Positions 55,813 to 64,000 of a stretch of DNA of 64,000 nt are shown in pieces. Under the pieces are notes generated by a model. That model saw only the letters and a list, made by a program, of their open reading frames with translations. It made no database searches and had not been told where the DNA came from. The position numbers and the translations under genes are program-made. Within the stretch, counting starts at the first letter, position 1. Every line of letters begins with the position of its first letter. The DNA lies in NCBI RefSeq assembly GCF_050920705.1, contig NZ_CP154799.1, positions 1-64,000 of the forward strand, given 5' to 3'. Origin of the DNA: Regnicoccus_A sp014224355. GTDB taxonomy: Bacteria > Cyanobacteriota > Cyanobacteriia > PCC-6307 > Cyanobiaceae.

Positions 55813-56604
55813 ATGAAGCCCTGCATCTTGCTGATCGAGGACGACGGGGACATGCGCGAGCTGGTGGCCGGCCACCTCGAGCACGGTGGCTTCACCGTGG
55901 AGACGGCTGATGACGGAATCAAGGGGCAGGCCATGGCCCTGCAGGCCAATCCCGACCTGATCCTGCTCGACCTGATGCTGCCGAAGGTGGATGGCCTCAC
56001 CCTCTGCCAGCGGCTGCGGCGCGATGAGCGCACCGCCGGTATCCCCATCCTGATGATCACGGCCCTTGGCGGCACCAAGGACAAGGTGAGCGGCTTCAAC
56101 TCCGGCGCCGACGACTACCTCACCAAGCCTTTCGATCTCGAGGAGCTGATGGTGCGTGTCAAGGCCTTGCTGCGCCGCAGCGACCGGGCACCGCTCTCCA
56201 CCAAGCACAGCGAAATCCTCAGCTATGGGCCACTCACACTGGTGCCCGAGCGGTTCGAGGCGATCTGGTTCGACGAACCGGTGCGCCTCACCCACCTGGA
56301 ATTCGAATTGCTCCACTGCCTGCTGCAGCGCCATGGCCAGACCGTGGCGCCTTCATTGATCCTCAAGGAGGTCTGGGGCTACGAACCCGACGACGACATC
56401 GAGACCATCCGGGTGCATGTGCGTCACCTGCGCACCAAGCTCGAACCAGATCCTCGCAAACCCCGTTTCATCAAGACCGTCTATGGAGCCGGCTATTGCC
56501 TGGAACTGCCGACCGGCGTCAAGCTGACCCAGCAGGAAGCCCTGATCCACAGCCTGCGGGAGGAGCAACTGGCCGCAGCCTCCCACGCCCTGGAGAGTGC
56601 CTGA
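55813..56604 (+). CDS. rpaA: OmpR-type response regulator RpaA
   Basis: 263 residues. The receiver domain MKPCILLIEDDGDMRELVAGHLE has phospho-acceptor Asp53 in LLDLMLPKVDG, Thr in MITALGG and Lys in LTKPFDLEEL. The winged-helix DNA-binding domain has RLTHLEFELLHCLLQ and ETIRVHVRHLRTKLE. RpaA is the circadian output regulator that acts with SasA. The close match to picocyanobacterial RpaA in the MKPCILLIEDD start and the GFNSGADDYLTKPFDLEEL segment supports this over RpaB, which lies further on at 62800. Confidence 0.87.
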   Translation: MKPCILLIEDDGDMRELVAGHLEHGGFTVETADDGIKGQAMALQANPDLILLDLMLPKVDGLTLCQRLRRDERTAGIPILMITALGGTKDKVSGFNSGADDYLTKPFDLEELMVRVKALLRRSDRAPLSTKHSEILSYGPLTLVPERFEAIWFDEPVRLTHLEFELLHCLLQRHGQTVAPSLILKEVWGYEPDDDIETIRVHVRHLRTKLEPDPRKPRFIKTVYGAGYCLELPTGVKLTQQEALIHSLREEQLAAASHALESA

Positions 56605-56631
56605 GCTCAGCTGGACTTGCGGGGTGCCGGC

Positions 56632-57591
56632 TCAGCTGATCACACCGCTCAGCTCCAGCAGGGCCACTTCCCAGGCCAGGCGCGGCTGCACGAATCCACG
56701 CAGCTGGCCCCGCAGCCGCTCCAGCCGTTGCTGAGCTGCCAGCTGGGGGTTCTGGCGCCAGAGGCGCAGCTGCCACCAGTTCAGCAGCCACAACTGCTGA
56801 TCCAGATCGAGCGCTTCGCTCAGGTCACGGGCCAGCCCCATGGCCTCCAGAGGGTCGGCCTCCAGAGCAGCCAGGCGTGAAGCCAGGCCGCTGGGCAGGG
56901 CCCACCACTGGCGGCGGTGCTCGAGCAGTGCCCCCGGAGACCCGGCCGCCAGCTCGATCAGCTCCGGAGGGTCGTCAGCGGCGGCACCTTCAGACTGCTC
57001 AGCCTGCGCTGCCAGCACCAGCGCCATGGCGCTGGGGTCGAGGGGACGGAAGGGGATCTGCTGGCAGCGGGAGCGGATCGTGCTGAGCAGCCGCTCCGGT
57101 GCGGCGCTGAGCAACAGCAACAGACCTGATCCTGGCTCCTCCAGGGTCTTGAGCAGACCGTTGGCCGCCCCTTCCGCCATCAGCTCCACCGCCTCGATCA
57201 CCACCACCGGGCGGGGGCCAGCCACGGCGCGTCTGGCCAGGAAGGGGCCGACGGTGCGGATCTGCTCCAGCCGGATCTGCGGCAGGCCGCGTCTGCTCAC
57301 CCCCTTCGCTGCCGCTTGGCTCACCGGCACGAGCTGTCCCTGGTGGGAGTAAGTGGGCTCCAGCCAGAGCAGGTCAGGGTGGTTGCCCTGGATCAGGCGT
57401 CGGCGCAGGGCGGTCGAACCCGCAGGCCCCGCGAGCACGCCCTCCAGGAAGCGCAGGCCCCCCAGGCGCCTGCCCACCCCTTCCGGCCCGGTGAGCAGAT
57501 AGGCGGCCGCCAGCCGCTGGCGCTCCAGCGAGGCACGCATCAGCGCCACCGCCGTGGGCTGACCGATCAGGTCGGCGAAGAGATCAGCCAT
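56632..57591 (-). CDS. holB: DNA polymerase III subunit delta' (HolB)
   Basis: 319 residues from ATG 57591. MADLFADLIGQPTAVALMRASLERQRLAAAYLLTGPEGVGR opens the clamp-loader AAA-like fold. VVIEAVELMAEGAANGLLKTLEEPG and LLLSAAPERLLSTIRSRCQQIPFRPL contain the SRC motif. The P-loop is degenerate (GPEGVGRR), as usual for delta'. Its start overlaps tmk by eight bases. Confidence 0.93.
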   Translation of the reverse strand: MADLFADLIGQPTAVALMRASLERQRLAAAYLLTGPEGVGRRLGGLRFLEGVLAGPAGSTALRRRLIQGNHPDLLWLEPTYSHQGQLVPVSQAAAKGVSRRGLPQIRLEQIRTVGPFLARRAVAGPRPVVVIEAVELMAEGAANGLLKTLEEPGSGLLLLLSAAPERLLSTIRSRCQQIPFRPLDPSAMALVLAAQAEQSEGAAADDPPELIELAAGSPGALLEHRRQWWALPSGLASRLAALEADPLEAMGLARDLSEALDLDQQLWLLNWWQLRLWRQNPQLAAQQRLERLRGQLRGFVQPRLAWEVALLELSGVIS

Positions 57592-58254
57592 CGCGATGGC
57601 CGGGCCCCACGAGAAGGAAGCGCTCCAGCAGTACCGCGTGGATGGCCGCCTCCAGCTCACCTGGAGTTGCTGAGGCCTCCAGGCGCGTCCAGCCCCGCTC
57701 GGTGGCCAGACGGGCAAAACCGGCCGAGACCCGCTCCAGAAACGGCATACCGGCTGCCTCGATCCGATCGGCACCGCGGTGGCCGCGGCGCTCGGCGGAG
57801 AGGGCCAACGGCAGATCGAGCCAGAGGGTGAGATCAGGAGTGAGGCCGCCGGTGGCGATGGCCTCGAGCTGGTCGATCAGCGCCAGGGACAGACCCCGGC
57901 CATGGCCCTGGTAGGCGGCCGTTGAGCCGGCAAAGCGATCACTGAGCACCCAGTGTCCGGCCGCCAGGGCCGGCTGGATCAGGCTCTGCACGTGCTGAGC
58001 GCGATCGGCGGCGTAGAGCAGAAGCTCGGCGGTGGCCACCGGAGCCGCCTCCTCAGGGGGTGCAGCAGCAGCTCCCTGAGGCCCTGACCGAGGGGGGTGC
58101 CACCGGGCTCCCGGGTGGTCACCAGCTGGGCGCCCGCCGGCATCAGGCCGCTGCTGGGAAGCCAGGCACGCAGTCGTTCCAGCTGACTCGATTTCCCCGA
58201 GCCATCGATGCCCTCCAGCACCAGAAAGCGGCCTCGTCGCTCAGGGACGGCCAT
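57584..58254 (-). pseudogene. tmk: Thymidylate kinase (Tmk), frameshifted
   Basis: Phosphorylates dTMP to dTDP. The first half from ATG 58254 holds the P-loop FLVLEGIDGSGKSSQLERL and TTREPGGTPLGQGLRELLLHP. The second half, in a different frame, starts EEAAPVATAELLLYAADRAQHVQ and has VLSDRFAGSTAAYQGHGR and LTLWLDLPLALSAERR. The shift is at five G (58056-58060, C on the coding strand); six would join HPPEEAAP correctly. tmk is essential in most bacteria, so an assembly error is by far the likeliest cause. Confidence 0.88.
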
Positions 58255-60631
58255 GGAGCAGCAACGCGTTGACGACAACGGTGATCGAACTGAGGGCCAT
58301 CAGCAGGGCGGCCAGCGGGGGCGAGAGCAGCACACCGAAGCCCGGCAGCAGCGCCCCCGCGGCGACCGGCAGCACGATCAGGTTGTAACCGAAGGCCCAG
58401 AACAGGTTCTGCCTGACCTTGGCCAGGGTGCGGCGAGCCAGGCGCAGGGCCTCCACCAGCGACTCCAGCCGGTCGCCGAGGATCACCAGACCGGCAGTGT
58501 CCTGGGCGATCTGGGTGCCGGTGCCCACGGCGATCCCCAGATCAGCGGCCGCCAGGGCCGGGGCGTCGTTGATGCCGTCACCCACCATCGCCACAGGCCC
58601 CTGCTGACGCCAGCGCAGGATGTGCTCCAGCTTCTGCTGGGGGTCCAGTTCCCAGGCCAGGCCGGAGCTGGAGAGTCCAAGGCGATCGCCCAGCTGCAAG
58701 ACGGGCTCGCGGCGATCACCGCTGAGCACCCCAAGTTGCAAGCCCATGCCAGCAAGCTCCGCCAGGGCCTGGGAGGCATCGTTGCGGGGCTGGTCCTGCA
58801 CCGCCACCAGCCCGAGGATGGCGCCAGGGGAGGCCACCGCCAGCACCGTGGTGCCTGCGGATTCCAGCTGGCTCAGGTGTTGCTCAAGATCAGAGTCCAG
58901 GGCGAGACCCTGCTGGCTCAACCAGCCAGGGCGGCCGACCCGCGCCAGTCCCTCCTGGCCGCCGACCCGGCCTTCCACACCGGATCCGACTTCCGTGCGG
59001 CTGTGACTCACTGTTTTCAGGGCCAGCCCGCGGCACTGGGCCTCCTGCAGCAGGGCATGAGCCAGGGGGTGACGCGTGTGCTGCTCGAGGCTGGCCGCGA
59101 GCTGGATCAGGGCATCCCCGGCCGCCCCGGAAGGGTCGCCGGCTCCTGCCGGGAGCACAGCCACCACCAGGGGGCGCCCGAGGGTGAGGGTTCCGGTCTT
59201 GTCGAAGAGCACGCTGTGCAGGCGTGCCGCCATCTCGATTGCGTCGCCACCTCGGAACAACAGGCCGGAGCGGGCCGCCTGGCCCGATCCCACCGTGATC
59301 GCCGTGGGCGTGGCCAGCCCGAGGGCACAGGGGCAGGCCACAACCAGCACAGCGATAGCCAGCTGCAGGGCCAGGGAGAAGGGACTGGTGGCCGACGTTC
59401 CAAGCACTCCGTGGCCACCATGGGGTGCTTGCTGGGCCACGCCCATCAGCACATGGGGCCAGAGCCTGGTGCCCCATTGCCACCAGAACAGAAATGTGGC
59501 CAGGGCCAGCAGCAGCACCGCCACGGTGAAGCGGCCGGCCACCCGATCGGCGAGGCTCTGGATCGGAGCCTTGCGGGCCTGGGCCTGTTCCACAAGGGCG
59601 ATGATCCGGGCCAGGGTGGATTCAGGGCCCGTGCGCCGCACCTCCAGGGCCAGGGGAGCCTGCAGGTTGAGCATCCCGGCCATCAGCTCACTGCCGGGGC
59701 CGGCCTCCAGGGGAAGGGGTTCGCCCGTGAGACTGGACACATCCACCGCCGAGTGTCCCTCCACTACCTCGCCATCGACCGGAACACGATCGCCGGGGAG
59801 GAGGCGCACACGATCGCCGGGACGCAGGCCAGCAACGGGCACAGTCCGCGGGGGTCCTTCGCCCAGCAGCAGCAGGGCGGTGTCGGGTTGCAGGCGCACC
59901 AGCTGCTCGAGCGCCTGGCCCGTGCGGTTGCGGGCACGCTCCTCGAGGAAGCGCCCCAGCAGCACGAAGCCCAGCAGCATCACGGGCTCGTTGAAGAAGC
60001 AGGGCCAGCCTGAAGCGGGTCTCAGGTAGGCCACCAGGCTGGCCAGGTAGGCGCTGCCCATGCCCAGCCCCACCAGCGTGTCCATGCTGGGAGACCGCAG
60101 CCAGGCGTCGCGGACACCCCGGATCAGGATGGAGCGCCCCGGCCCCAGCAGGGCGAGGCTGGCCACGAGGGCGTGAAAGCCGAGATCCCCCAGCCGGTGG
60201 AAACCGGGCAGGGCCATCAGGGCGGCCGGCAGGTGGCCCCCTTCGGCCAGGTGGCCGAGCACCGACACCAGCATCAGGCAGAGAGCCACGATCAGCTGGC
60301 GCCATTCCTGACGCCAGCGGCGCTGCCGGTCCCGCTCGGCCTGGCTGGGGTCGCCGACCACCTGATCGCGCCGTTGGGCCTCAAAGCCCAGGGCCTGCAG
60401 GCTGGCGATCAGTGCCGGTGCCGGATCCTCCGTCGCCCCGACCCGGGCGGGATCCAGACCGATCCAGGCCGTGCGGGTCACCAGATTGACGCTCGCCTGA
60501 TCGACGCCTGGTTGCTCCAGCAGTCGCCGCTCCACCGCGCGCACGCAGCCGCCGCACTTCATGCCCTCCACATCCAGGAGCAGGGGCTCGACGGATGAGC
60601 TGGGCGCTGCAGGGGGAGGCGTCAGTGTCAC
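58241..60631 (-). CDS. copA: Copper-transporting P1B-type ATPase
   Basis: 796 residues. An N-terminal heavy-metal-associated domain has VEGMKCGGCV (CXXC at 26-29). Eight membrane helices include VVACPCALGLATPTAI (CPC metal site). The SSLTGEPLPLEAGPG actuator, VLFDKTGTLTLG phosphorylation site, EQHTRHPLAHAL and MVGDGINDAPAL follow in order. The CPC motif and single HMA domain favour Cu+ transport (CtaA/PacS type, for plastocyanin). The 3' end overlaps the tmk start by 14 bases. Confidence 0.94.
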   Translation of the reverse strand: MTLTPPPAAPSSSVEPLLLDVEGMKCGGCVRAVERRLLEQPGVDQASVNLVTRTAWIGLDPARVGATEDPAPALIASLQALGFEAQRRDQVVGDPSQAERDRQRRWRQEWRQLIVALCLMLVSVLGHLAEGGHLPAALMALPGFHRLGDLGFHALVASLALLGPGRSILIRGVRDAWLRSPSMDTLVGLGMGSAYLASLVAYLRPASGWPCFFNEPVMLLGFVLLGRFLEERARNRTGQALEQLVRLQPDTALLLLGEGPPRTVPVAGLRPGDRVRLLPGDRVPVDGEVVEGHSAVDVSSLTGEPLPLEAGPGSELMAGMLNLQAPLALEVRRTGPESTLARIIALVEQAQARKAPIQSLADRVAGRFTVAVLLLALATFLFWWQWGTRLWPHVLMGVAQQAPHGGHGVLGTSATSPFSLALQLAIAVLVVACPCALGLATPTAITVGSGQAARSGLLFRGGDAIEMAARLHSVLFDKTGTLTLGRPLVVAVLPAGAGDPSGAAGDALIQLAASLEQHTRHPLAHALLQEAQCRGLALKTVSHSRTEVGSGVEGRVGGQEGLARVGRPGWLSQQGLALDSDLEQHLSQLESAGTTVLAVASPGAILGLVAVQDQPRNDASQALAELAGMGLQLGVLSGDRREPVLQLGDRLGLSSSGLAWELDPQQKLEHILRWRQQGPVAMVGDGINDAPALAAADLGIAVGTGTQIAQDTAGLVILGDRLESLVEALRLARRTLAKVRQNLFWAFGYNLIVLPVAAGALLPGFGVLLSPPLAALLMALSSITVVVNALLLHGRP

Positions 60632-60729
60632 GGCGGATGCTCCGTCCCCAAGGGTAGGGAGTGTGGCGCCGGGTCCCTGGCCTGTCGGAGACCCGTCAGG
60701 ATGGGAGCACTGATCACGCCAGCCGCGCC

Positions 60730-61251
60730 GTGCCCCGCAGCCAACGCAACGACAACTTCATCGACAAGAGTTTCACGGTGATGGCCGACCTGATCCTGAA
60801 GGTGCTGCCCACCAACCGCCGGGCGAAGGAGGCCTTCGCCTACTACCGCGATGGCATGAGCGCCCAGGGTGATGGGGAATACGCCGAGGCGCTCGAGAAC
60901 TATGACGAGGCCCTCAAACTCGAGGACGACCCCCTGGATCGCGCGTTCATCCTCTACAACATGGCCCTCGTGTACACCAGCAATGGTGATCACCAGCGCG
61001 CGATCGAAACCTACGAGCAGGTGCTGGAGCTCAACAGCAAGATGCCCCAGGCCCTCAACAACATGGCCGTGATCCACCACCATCTGGGTTGCCTGGCTGA
61101 GGAGCGGGGCGATACCGACGAATCCGACCGACGCTTCGATCAGGCGGCCGACTACTGGACCAAGGCGATCCGGATGGCCCCCAACAATTACATCGAAGCC
61201 CAGAACTGGCTGAAGACCAGCGGCCGTGGTTCTGTCGACGTGTACTTCTGA
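60730..61251 (+). CDS. ycf3: Photosystem I assembly protein Ycf3
   Basis: 173 residues, start GTG 60730 (VPRSQRNDNFIDKSFTVMAD). Three TPR repeats, for example AFAYYRDGMSAQGDGEYAEALENYDEALKL, AFILYNMALVYTSNGDHQRAIETYEQVLEL and the NNMAVIHHHLG helix, lead to the ending DYWTKAIRMAPNNYIEAQNWLKTSGR. It chaperones assembly of PsaA/PsaB. An upstream ATG at 60661 adds an improbable extension. It is divergent from copA and convergent with radA. Confidence 0.95.
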   Translation: MPRSQRNDNFIDKSFTVMADLILKVLPTNRRAKEAFAYYRDGMSAQGDGEYAEALENYDEALKLEDDPLDRAFILYNMALVYTSNGDHQRAIETYEQVLELNSKMPQALNNMAVIHHHLGCLAEERGDTDESDRRFDQAADYWTKAIRMAPNNYIEAQNWLKTSGRGSVDVYF

Positions 61252-61283
61252 GCGCGGGACCCGAACCGATCAGGCCCTGAGTC

Positions 61284-62707
61284 TCAGTCGGCGGAGGGAT
61301 CCACCCCCAGGGCCGCCACCAGGGCCTCGGCCACACCACCGGCCTCCAGCAGCTCGAGGCCCAGGGCCGCGGCCACCGGAGCCAGGCCGCTGCTGCGGGG
61401 CACAACGGCCCGGCGGAATCCAAGCCGGGCGGCCTCCTGCAACCGCAACTCCAGCTGGGCCACCGAGCGAATCTGCCCCCCCAGCCCCAGTTCCCCCACC
61501 AGCACCGTTCCGGCCGGCAGGATCAGGTCGCGGTAGCTGGCCACCACGGCGGCGGCCACCCCCAGATCGGCGGCGGGCTCCTCCACCTCCAGCCCACCGG
61601 CCACGGCCAGGTAGCAGTCGAAGCGGGAGAGGGGAAGGCCCATGTGCTTCTCCAGCACGGCCAGGATCTGGTGGAGGCGGTTGATGCCGATCCCGGTGGC
61701 GGTTCGCCGGGGGCTGGCATAGCTGGTGGTGCTGACCAGGGCCTGCAGGTCGACCAGAAGAGGGCGGGTGCCCTCGCAGGCCACGATCGTGGCGGTTCCG
61801 GCGCAGGGACCTTCCCCCCCAGGAAAAGCTCACTGGGATTGGTCACCTCCGCCAGGCCCCGATCACGCATCTCGAACACCCCCAGCTCGTGGGTGGCGCC
61901 GAAGCGATTCTTGACCGCCCGCAGCAGGCGGTGGCTGGCGAAACGATCGCCCTCGAAGGTGAGCACCGCATCCACCAGGTGTTCGAGCACCTTCGGCCCT
62001 GCCAGCATTCCCTCCTTGGTGACGTGGCCCACCAGCAGCAGGGCCATGTCCTGGCGCTTGGCCAGCCGCTGCAGCGCCGCCGCGCACTCCCGGACCTGGG
62101 AGACCGAGCCCGGGGCGCTGTTCAGCTCGGCGTCGTGAAGGGCCTGGATGCTGTCGATGATCGCCACGGCCGGGCGGAGGGCTTCCAGCTCCTGCAACAC
62201 CAGCTCCAGATCGGTCTCAGCCAGAAGCTGCAGGCCTTCTTCGCCTGGTCCTCCCTCCGCCGGCTGCTGCAGGCGGCGCCAGCGCAGCTTCACCTGCTGG
62301 GCCGATTCCTCCGCACTCACGTAGAGCACCGAGCAGTCGGCGGCGAGGGCCCGCGCGCTCTGCAGGAGCAGTGTCGACTTTCCGATGCCCGGATCTCCCC
62401 CCACAAGCACGAGCGATCCGGGCACGAGTCCGCCGCCCAGAACGCGATCCAGCTCAGGGAAGCCGCTGGAGAGCCGCTGCAACGGGCGCTCGCCAACGGA
62501 CTGGATCGGCTCGGACCGCCGGGCCCGTGGACCGGAGTGATCCCCGACGGCGGGAACGGGTACGGCGCGACGACGGCGACCGTCAGCCGCGGGGTTGCTC
62601 TGCTCCACCAGGCTGTTCCAGCTGCCACAACCCGGACAGCGGCCGAAAAACTGACGGGACTGGGCTCCACAGCTCTGACAGGCGTAGAAAGGGGTGGAAC
62701 GTCCCAA
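61284..62707 (-). pseudogene. radA: DNA repair protein RadA, frameshifted
   Basis: RecA-like branch-migration helicase. The zinc finger has Cys10, Cys13, Cys24 and Cys27. Walker A GGDPGIGKST is at 103-112, and AVKNRFGATHELGVFEM contains the RadA KNRFG motif. The frame ends at NPSELFLGG in seven C (61814-61820, G on the coding strand); eight would read on as EGPCAGTATIVACEGTRPLLV. The Lon-type C-domain (INRLHQILAVLEKHMGLPL) lies in the other frame. Restored length is about 474 residues. Indel error likely. Confidence 0.9.
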
Positions 62708-62799
62708 GGAGGTTTGTGAAGAATGGTGGCTTTGGGTGAACTGGCGGGTGCTCGCCCCTTTTCAGTAGGCGGAGATTTTGCAACCGTGCCGGCGACGCG

Positions 62800-63546
62800 A
62801 TGACGGTTTCCAGCTCAGCGAAGGAGACCATCCTGGTCGTCGACGACGAAGCCAGCATCAGGCGCATCCTCGACACTCGCCTGTCGATGATCGGCTACCA
62901 GGTGGTCACGGCTGCCGATGGGGTCGAGGCCCTCGAGGCGTTCCATCAGTCCAGTCCAGATCTGGTGGTGCTCGACGTGATGATGCCCAAGCTCGATGGG
63001 TATGGGGTCTGCCAGGAGCTGCGCAAGGAATCGGACGTGCCGATCGTGATGCTCACGGCCCTGGGTGATGTGGCTGACCGCATCACAGGCCTTGAACTGG
63101 GGGCCGACGACTACGTCGTCAAGCCCTTCAGCCCGAAGGAACTCGAGGCCCGCATCCGCTGCGTGCTTCGGAGGGTGGAGAAGGATCAGGTCGTGGGGAT
63201 CCCGAACTCCGGGGTCATCCAGGTGGGGGAGCTGCGCATCGACACCAACAAGCGCCAGGTGTACAGGGGTGAGGAGCGCATTCGCCTCACAGGCATGGAA
63301 TTCAGCCTGCTGGAGCTGCTGGTGAGCCGTTCGGGTGAGCCCTTCAGCCGTGGGGAGATTCTCAAGGAGGTCTGGGGCTATACCCCCGAGCGCCATGTGG
63401 ACACCCGTGTGGTGGATGTCCACATCTCCCGGTTGCGCTCCAAATTGGAGGATGATCCTGCCAATCCCGAGCTGATCCTCACGGCCCGCGGCACGGGATA
63501 TCTGTTCCAGCGCATCGTGGAAGCCGTTGCCTCCGAAGGAACCTGA
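62800..63546 (+). CDS. rpaB: OmpR-type response regulator RpaB (Ycf27)
   Basis: 248 residues. The receiver domain KETILVVDDEASIRRILDTRLSMIGYQVVTAADG has the acceptor Asp59 in VVLDVMMPKLDG. The C-terminal winged helix has RLTGMEFSLLELLVSRSGEPFSRGEILKEVWGY and VDVHISRLRSKLE. RpaB controls high-light response genes at HLR1 sites and works with RpaA and NblS. The overlap with plsX (TTG at 63527) suggests co-expression. Confidence 0.93.
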   Translation: MTVSSSAKETILVVDDEASIRRILDTRLSMIGYQVVTAADGVEALEAFHQSSPDLVVLDVMMPKLDGYGVCQELRKESDVPIVMLTALGDVADRITGLELGADDYVVKPFSPKELEARIRCVLRRVEKDQVVGIPNSGVIQVGELRIDTNKRQVYRGEERIRLTGMEFSLLELLVSRSGEPFSRGEILKEVWGYTPERHVDTRVVDVHISRLRSKLEDDPANPELILTARGTGYLFQRIVEAVASEGT

Positions 63547-64000
63547 GTTCGAGATTCGCCCCGGCAGGCGTGCCAGGCCCAGCCGGGCCATCCGGCGGCT
63601 GGTGATCTGGTACCGCCGCAACGCGGCGGTCACCACAATCGTGGGCACGGCCTCCTCCTCGGCCAGTTCGGCGGCCTCTGCAGCGGGTTCGGTGGCCGGG
63701 TCCGTGGCCGGCAGCATGGCCTCCGCCGCCGGATCAGTGGCCGGCAGCATGGCCTCCACGGCCGGGTCGGTCCTCAACCCTCTGGTGATCGATCCGCTGC
63801 GCAGGCTGCAGCAGAGCGGCGGGGAGGAGCTGGCCGCCATCAAGCGGGGAGATCGGCTCTGGGTGGCCGTTGACGGAATGGGAGGCGACCACGCCCCGGG
63901 ACCGATCCTCGAAGGATGCCTCAAGGCGGTGCAGATCCTGCCGGTGCGCATCCGCTTCGTGGCTGAAACCGCGGCCGTGGAGTCGGTGCTGGCTGAGCTG
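63527..64000 (+). CDS. plsX: Phosphate acyltransferase PlsX, 3' partial, with long N-terminal extension
   Basis: Makes acyl-phosphate from acyl-ACP for phospholipid synthesis. A probable TTG start at 63527 overlaps the rpaB end. After a basic region (RRARPSRAIRRLVIWYRRN) comes about 50 residues rich in Ala, Gly and Ser (GSVAGSMAS repeated), then NPLVIDPLRRL. The catalytic domain opens RLWVAVDGMGGDHAPGPILEGCLKAV near 63853. The window ends inside the gene. Picocyanobacterial PlsX proteins carry an extension of this kind, but its role is unknown. Confidence 0.88.
   Translation, partial: MPPKEPEFEIRPGRRARPSRAIRRLVIWYRRNAAVTTIVGTASSSASSAASAAGSVAGSVAGSMASAAGSVAGSMASTAGSVLNPLVIDPLRRLQQSGGEELAAIKRGDRLWVAVDGMGGDHAPGPILEGCLKAVQILPVRIRFVAETAAVESVLAEL
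63704..63757 (+). repeat. 33-base tandem repeat in the plsX N-terminal extension
   Basis: A 21-base block at 63704-63724 recurs exactly at 63737-63757 (period 33), encoding VAGSMAS twice. A related GTGGCCGGG precedes it at 63692. Confidence 0.75.

Noticed and set aside
58208..60013. 601-residue plus-strand frame
   Set aside because: Antisense of the copper ATPase, whose P-type motifs are all intact.

Overview
The window is a GC-rich stretch of chromosome from a unicellular cyanobacterium, most likely a picocyanobacterium of the Synechococcus/Cyanobium group. The evidence is photosystem genes (psbU, psbD, ycf3, btpA), zeta-carotene desaturase, NDH-1 subunit NdhO, a CRR7-like protein, the response regulators RpaA and RpaB, several cyanobacteria-only families (DUF3120, DUF4346, DUF751, UPF0367), and an rRNA operon with the 16S-tRNA-Ile-tRNA-Ala-23S-5S order. 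Assignment is by reading the sequence; no database search was run.

Layout. 1-1196: the end of an IS3-family insertion sequence, sitting directly upstream of fpg. 1219-3528: fpg and a fused methionine-salvage gene mtnB-mtnC. 3604-9064: a complete rRNA operon on the minus strand, with long pairing arms that flank 16S and 23S. 9811-16169: a minus-strand run of inositol-phosphatase-like, BCD-family transporter, TolC, DUF512 radical SAM and undecaprenyl-diphosphatase genes. 16202-23977: DUF3120, psbU, nadB, VKOR, btpA, rimO, an MFS protein and a tiny PetL-like gene. 24119-32777: a B12-binding radical SAM protein, DUF4346, a FemAB-like protein, a RibD-type reductase, a double pterin-synthase protein, aroK, CRR7, GST, DUF751 and rbfA. 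32774-43464: nagZ-like, GT2-TPR, hemD, a lipoprotein, SRPBCC, crtQ, an IscA-type protein, an LpxB-related protein, an epimerase, ndhO and a J-domain gene. 43512-47201: two tandem SLH/OprB porins with regulatory RNA features. 47331-52690: three large polytopic envelope glycosyltransferase-type proteins. 53162-55485: a solitary psbD, UPF0367, an ABC ATPase and tRNA-Asn. 55813-64000: rpaA, holB, tmk, a copper ATPase, ycf3, radA, rpaB and the start of plsX.

The strongest candidate for something new is the porin pair. Both porin leaders carry GUGUGAGGA at the ribosome-binding site, the kind of site recognised by the small RNA Yfr1. Each porin also has, between its stop codon and its terminator, a CU-rich element complementary to its own leader. 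The element after the upstream porin contains the exact Yfr1 core ACUCCUCACAC and is displayed in the loop of a 13-pair hairpin.

A second pattern concerns data quality. Eight genes (mtnB, BCD transporter, DUF4346, RibD-type reductase, ndhO, a glycosyltransferase, tmk, radA) are each broken by a single-base shift, seven of them at C/G homopolymers. Because tmk is normally essential, most of these are probably sequencing indels rather than true pseudogenes.
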